Source: Methanobacterium sp. PtaU1.Bin097 (lineage in GTDB: Archaea; Methanobacteriota; Methanobacteria; Methanobacteriales; Methanobacteriaceae). From it: a DNA stretch of 8,994 nucleotides. The translations under genes and the position numbers were made by a program. Each line of letters opens with the position of its first letter. The stretch's first letter is position 1. Positions 6,171-8,994 of the stretch are shown piece by piece. The stretch is taken from contig MVQY01000080.1 of NCBI GenBank assembly GCA_002067325.1, positions 1 to 8,994 on the forward strand, in the 5' to 3' direction. Under the pieces are notes generated by a model that had not been told where the DNA came from, made no database searches, and was given only the letters and a program-made list of their open reading frames with translations.

Positions 6171-7100
6171 ATGAAGGATACAATTGTGGATTTGGATGGT
6201 GTTCATAAATTTTATGGAGATTTCGAAGCTTTGAGAGGAATTTCTCTTGAAGTTAAAAGTGGGCAGATATTCGGTTATTTAGGTCCCAATGGCTCTGGGA
6301 AAACTACAACCATTAAACTTATGTTAGGGTTGATTAAGCCATCTTCAGGAAATGTCAATGTTTTAGGGGGAGATCCGTTCATTGATGATCTTAAAGCTAT
6401 GGATGTAAGAAGAAATATTGGATCTATGTTGGAATTTGATGGTATATATGAAAGGTTGACCGGTTTACAAAATTTGATTTTCTGGGCAGAATTATATGGT
6501 ATGAAAAGGCAAAAAGCAACGGAACAGGCAAAAGTCATTATTAATTCTTTGAAACTGTCCGAATGGGCTGATGTGCAGGTCGTCAAATATTCCTACGGAA
6601 TGCGTAAGAGATTAACTTTTGCCAGAGCTTTAGTTTCTGATCCCGAATTCATAGTACTAGATGAGCCTACGGTTGGAGTAGATCCAGAATCAAGATACGT
6701 TATGAGGAATATGATAGAAAACCTAGCAGCCCAAGGCAAAACCATCCTTTTTTCTTCCCATGATTTAGAAGAAGTACAGAAAATATGTTCCCACATCGCA
6801 ATTTTGAGTAAGGGGGAACTGATCTTTAATGGCCCTTTAAAAGGTGCTATAAATCAATTGGGAAGAACAAAAATTTTCATCCATTTTGAATCCCCAGGTG
6901 ATGCCAATTTTCTGGCTAAAAGTTTACGAGAAATGGATTATGAAGTTAAAATTGAAGGACCACTGTTATCATTTTATCCGGAACATGATTTAGATATTTC
7001 TAACTTAACCAAAGGGAAAATTTTGGATACATGGAAGGTTGATGCATCACTTGAAGAAGTTTACCTTAAATTAGTAACTGATGATGAGGTTGATGCATGA
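6171..7100 (+). CDS. ABC-2 type exporter ATPase 2
   Basis: This 309-aa ATP-binding subunit is translationally coupled to permease 2 by a 4-base ATGA overlap. It shows Walker A GPNGSGKTT (38-46), Q-loop IGSMLEFDGIYERLT with glutamate E88 in the glutamine position, signature YSYGMRKRL (140-148), Walker B FIVLDEP with E165, and switch H197 in SSHDLEE. The C-terminal extension ends SLEEVYLKLV, as in multidrug/lipid ABC-2 exporters. ATG 6171 is preferred: GGGAG at 6156-6160 is ten bases upstream. An in-frame TTG at 6162 is only one base from that site and would add three residues. It is not a recent copy of ATPase 1, since the sequences differ throughout and its codons are AT-richer. The substrate is unknown. 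The gene follows the HTH relic and may be read from the DUF2178-A promoter or a weak promoter in the AT-rich spacer. Confidence 0.93.
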   Translation: MKDTIVDLDGVHKFYGDFEALRGISLEVKSGQIFGYLGPNGSGKTTTIKLMLGLIKPSSGNVNVLGGDPFIDDLKAMDVRRNIGSMLEFDGIYERLTGLQNLIFWAELYGMKRQKATEQAKVIINSLKLSEWADVQVVKYSYGMRKRLTFARALVSDPEFIVLDEPTVGVDPESRYVMRNMIENLAAQGKTILFSSHDLEEVQKICSHIAILSKGELIFNGPLKGAINQLGRTKIFIHFESPGDANFLAKSLREMDYEVKIEGPLLSFYPEHDLDISNLTKGKILDTWKVDASLEEVYLKLVTDDEVDA

Positions 7101-7816
7101 ATCCGCAGATGAAAGGATTAATCCTAAAGGAAGTAAAAGAGGTTTACGGACGTAAAGATTATCTGTTAACCATGATTATAAACACGGTTGTCTATTTAGG
7201 CGCAGGATATATCTTTGCTGTAGTGTCTCCAACAGGAGTCTTACAGAACTTATTTATGGAGTTTAGCTTTATAGTTATACCTTCTTTTGCAATGCTTATA
7301 GTAGGCTTTCCATTTATTCAGGAAAAATTTGGTGATGAAAAACTTATAAGAAGATTTGAAGCCCTTTTAACCACCCCTATTTCTCTTAAAACTGTATGGA
7401 CTGGTAAAATGGCGTCTATCTTTTTATTGAGTTATCCTGTAGCAATATTTGTCATAGTCTTATTATTATTCGCATGGGCTGTGGTTAAAGGAATGAACCC
7501 TATTTTCATCTTATCAGTTCCAGTATGGGTAATGACACTGTTTATAGTGCCATTACTTCCTATGATCTACGCTGGCCTTTCTTCATGGTTTATTTTGAGA
7601 TTTAATCACCCTCAATTAATGCAAGTCCTGCAACTCGTAGGGATAGGCATCAGTATCTTAATATTCCTGTCCTCCGGAAGAATAATTAGATCTATAGCCA
7701 CTGGGCATATTGTAAACTGGCCAATCGTAGCCTACAGTACCATAGGAGTTATAGGAAGTATTGCACTAATAATATTCTTAATTTCTAAGTTAAATAAAGA
7801 GAAAATTACAACTTGA
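7097..7816 (+). CDS. ABC-2 type exporter permease 2
   Basis: This 239-aa membrane subunit has six predicted helices (about 22-42, 55-75, 105-130, 136-160, 172-193 and 208-230) and only short loops, the usual form of a compact ABC-2 half transporter. The cytoplasmic EKFGDEKLIRRFEALLTTPI (76-95) is the conserved segment that contacts the ATPase. The ATG overlaps the stop of ATPase 2 (ATGA), and GAGGT at 7086-7090 lies six bases upstream, so the two subunits are coupled and probably made in equal amounts. It lacks the large outer domain of permease 1, so the two exporters belong to different subfamilies and should differ in substrate. Two such subunits would dimerise to form the channel (family knowledge). 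Confidence 0.9.
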   Translation: MNPQMKGLILKEVKEVYGRKDYLLTMIINTVVYLGAGYIFAVVSPTGVLQNLFMEFSFIVIPSFAMLIVGFPFIQEKFGDEKLIRRFEALLTTPISLKTVWTGKMASIFLLSYPVAIFVIVLLLFAWAVVKGMNPIFILSVPVWVMTLFIVPLLPMIYAGLSSWFILRFNHPQLMQVLQLVGIGISILIFLSSGRIIRSIATGHIVNWPIVAYSTIGVIGSIALIIFLISKLNKEKITT

Positions 7817-7899
7817 AGTGTTCATAATCAAGAATTAGTTCCAGCTAGATTTCTTAAAGAGTTGAGTGAATAAAACATTTGACAGGAGGGTAAAATCTG

Positions 7900-8304
7900 A
7901 TGATCGCAAAACCAGAATGGTTCAAAAAGAGTAAAGGAATTTTTAGTTTTGAAATAACCTGGCAAGGAGCTGTTTATTTACTGGCTACACTTTCTTTGAT
8001 TTTTATAGGGATGATACTGCCTCAAAATATAATTATTACTATAATTATTGGCGGGTTGTTTTTATTTCTAATCATTGATGCACAGTATGCTTTTTTGAAA
8101 ACATTAGATGAAAGAGAGTATTTACATTATTCCATCGCCATGAGGAATACGGCTTGGGGAATGATAGTAACCATAGTAATGGTTTCCCTTGTCATGCTCA
8201 ATTTCAACGATGAAGTTAATTTAGGCGTATTGATTATAGCTACGGGACTTGTTGGGTTTATAGTAAATGTAGCGACACGATACAAATTAGAGAAGAGTAA
8301 TTGA
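7900..8304 (+). CDS. DUF2178-like four-helix membrane protein B
   Basis: This 134-aa paralogue of the protein encoded at 5613 aligns along its whole length, with one residue of gap near position 105. The best-kept parts are the N-terminal IAKPEWFKK, the first helix (TWQG.VYLLAT.SLIFIGM), the [16 protein letters not shown] loop and helix, and the C-terminal TRYKLEK. Four membrane helices are predicted, and the DER motif is kept (DEREYLHYS). Start ATG 7900 has AGGAGGG at 7884-7890, nine bases upstream. It follows permease 2 by 83 bases. I see no TATA box as good as that of copy A and no ATGTAA/TTACAT sites in that gap, so it is probably read as part of the ATPase 2 operon. It lies 26 bases ahead of the intact HTH regulator, a pairing that suggests the two work together. 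Confidence 0.82.
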   Translation: MIAKPEWFKKSKGIFSFEITWQGAVYLLATLSLIFIGMILPQNIIITIIIGGLFLFLIIDAQYAFLKTLDEREYLHYSIAMRNTAWGMIVTIVMVSLVMLNFNDEVNLGVLIIATGLVGFIVNVATRYKLEKSN

Positions 8305-8330
8305 AACCATCAACACCCTTTGGGGAGCCT

Positions 8331-8543
8331 ATGAAAACCAAAATTAAAGAACACCGTAAAGAACTTAAAATGACTCAGGAAGAGTTAGCGGAGGCTGTAG
8401 ATGTAACCAGACAGACCATAATCGCTTTAGAGCAGGGAAGGTATAACCCTTCATTAATCCTAGCCTATAAAGTGACTAAAGCACTAAAGAAGGAATACAT
8501 AGAGGATATCTTTGAATTAGAAAATGAAGATTTTAAATACTAG
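8331..8543 (+). CDS. XRE-family HTH transcriptional regulator, short single-domain type
   Basis: This 70-aa protein consists of one Cro/C1-type helix-turn-helix domain: [20 protein letters not shown], then [17 protein letters not shown], then [12 protein letters not shown], and the acidic tail [11 protein letters not shown]. It matches the widespread short regulators found beside small membrane proteins and ABC exporters. There is no ligand-binding domain, so a signal probably reaches it through a partner; the preceding DUF2178-like protein is the obvious one (inference). ATG 8331 is chosen because the family begins there and the relic at 6040 aligns from the same ATG; GGGGAG lies three bases upstream. 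The frame extends back to TTG 8301, which overlaps the previous stop, but the added residues (PSTPFGEP) are not domain-like. Candidate target: the double dyad at 5554-5599. Confidence 0.93.
   Translation: MKTKIKEHRKELKMTQEELAEAVDVTRQTIIALEQGRYNPSLILAYKVTKALKKEYIEDIFELENEDFKY
8532..8539 (+). promoter_or_regulatory. Candidate TATA box for the MacB-like permease gene
   Basis: TTTAAATA, identical to the TATA box at 5544 and likewise followed by C, lies in the last codons of the regulator gene. It predicts a start near 8562, 56 bases before ATG 8618. A second element, TTTAATAA at 8552-8559, would give a start near 8582. Either would make the permease a separate transcription unit. Confidence 0.4.
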
Positions 8544-8617
8544 AACATAAATTTAATAAGAAGTACACTAGAAAGGAAAAGAATTACACAAGAATGGAAT
8601 TTTTAAGGAGACGGAAA

Positions 8618-8994
8618 ATGGGAATTAACAGTTTATCATTTAAAAATCTCAGAAGAAGAAAGCTTCGGAGTATACTGACCATGCTGGGAGTGGTTATAGG
8701 AGTGACCGCCCTGGTGGTTCTGGTGGGTCTTACCACTGGGATGACCAACTACATGAAGGAATCCACCACCAACATGATGGGTGATGTCATGATAATGAAC
8801 AGCACCGGGGGAGGGAATATCATGTCCCAGCCGGGCAGTTCCTTTTTAAGTACAGAAGCGGTGGATGAATTAAAAAACATGTCACAGCTTTACAACATCA
8901 AGGAAGAGGTGCAGTTTTTCACCGAATTTAACGGGACAAGTATCTATATTGTAGGAACAAGCGATTGGAGCCAGGTAGAAATAAATGGAACACC
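8618..8994 (+). CDS. MacB/FtsX-type ABC transporter permease (partial, N-terminal part)
   Basis: The frame is open for 125 codons to the window edge. It begins SLSFKNLRRRKLRSILTMLGVVIGVTALV, the typical start of MacB/FtsX permeases: a basic amphipathic stretch followed by the first membrane helix (about 19-40). The following region (about residues 45-125) is polar, with Gly/Ser/Asn-rich parts, and fits the start of the extracytoplasmic MacB_PCD domain. Full-length members are about 380-420 aa, so most of the gene is missing. ATG 8618 has AAGGAG at 8605-8610, seven bases upstream. An in-frame ATG at 8594 would add MEFLRRRK and cannot be excluded. Such permeases work with a separate MacB/LolD-like ATPase; none lies upstream, so it should be downstream. 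Codon use is more GC-rich than in the preceding block. Confidence 0.9.
   Translation, partial: MGINSLSFKNLRRRKLRSILTMLGVVIGVTALVVLVGLTTGMTNYMKESTTNMMGDVMIMNSTGGGNIMSQPGSSFLSTEAVDELKNMSQLYNIKEEVQFFTEFNGTSIYIVGTSDWSQVEINGT

Noticed and set aside
8301..8330. Upstream TTG start for the XRE regulator that would overlap the DUF2178-B stop
   Set aside because: The added residues are outside the HTH domain, and both family form and alignment with the relic begin at ATG 8331.
1..8994. CRISPR array, tRNA, rRNA, transposase or integrase
   Set aside because: No regularly spaced repeats, tRNA-like clover-leaf segments, rRNA motifs or recombinase domains were seen on either strand. The short tandem repeats found are two-copy duplications.

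Overview
The window looks like chromosomal DNA of a methanogenic archaeon, most likely Methanobacterium or a close relative. This is inferred from family content and signals; no database search was run. The signals are archaeal TATA boxes (TTTAAATA, TTTATACA), ribosome-binding sites of the AGGAGGTGAT type, frequent TTG and GTG starts, a Cys-rich DUF2769-type protein, and a MoeA gene as expected where molybdopterin serves formylmethanofuran and formate dehydrogenases.

Left third (1-3202), housekeeping and accessory genes. A minus-strand moeA runs off the left edge, missing its C-terminal part. A 312-base AT-rich spacer with three ATGGATTAAT repeats separates it from a plus-strand six-helix HdeD/DUF308 membrane protein. 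Next comes a soluble calcineurin-like metallophosphoesterase, then a convergent minus-strand Cys-rich protein with two CxCPxCPV motifs.

Centre and right (3203-8543), two ABC-2 type exporters, each followed by a paralogous four-helix small membrane protein (DUF2178-like). Block 1 is ATPase 1, permease 1 (395 aa, large outer domain), DUF2178-A and a decayed relic of an XRE-type HTH regulator gene. Block 2 is ATPase 2, permease 2 (239 aa, ATGA overlap), DUF2178-B and an intact 70-aa XRE-type regulator. Block 2 is visibly AT-richer than block 1.

A MacB/FtsX-type ABC permease begins at 8618 and runs off the right edge; its ATPase is not in the window.

The most interesting signal is a tandem pair of near-identical 23-bp units (19 of 23 bases match), each with an ATGTAA-N8-TTACAW dyad. 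They lie between a perfect TATA box and the ribosome-binding site of DUF2178-A. This is the layout of an archaeal repressor operator. The regulator gene expected beside it is the decayed one, and I see no copy of the operator in front of block 2, so the surviving regulator may control block 1 in trans. The overall picture is a duplicated 'exporter + small membrane protein + HTH regulator' cassette, perhaps for export of, or response to, a membrane-active compound. That function is inference.
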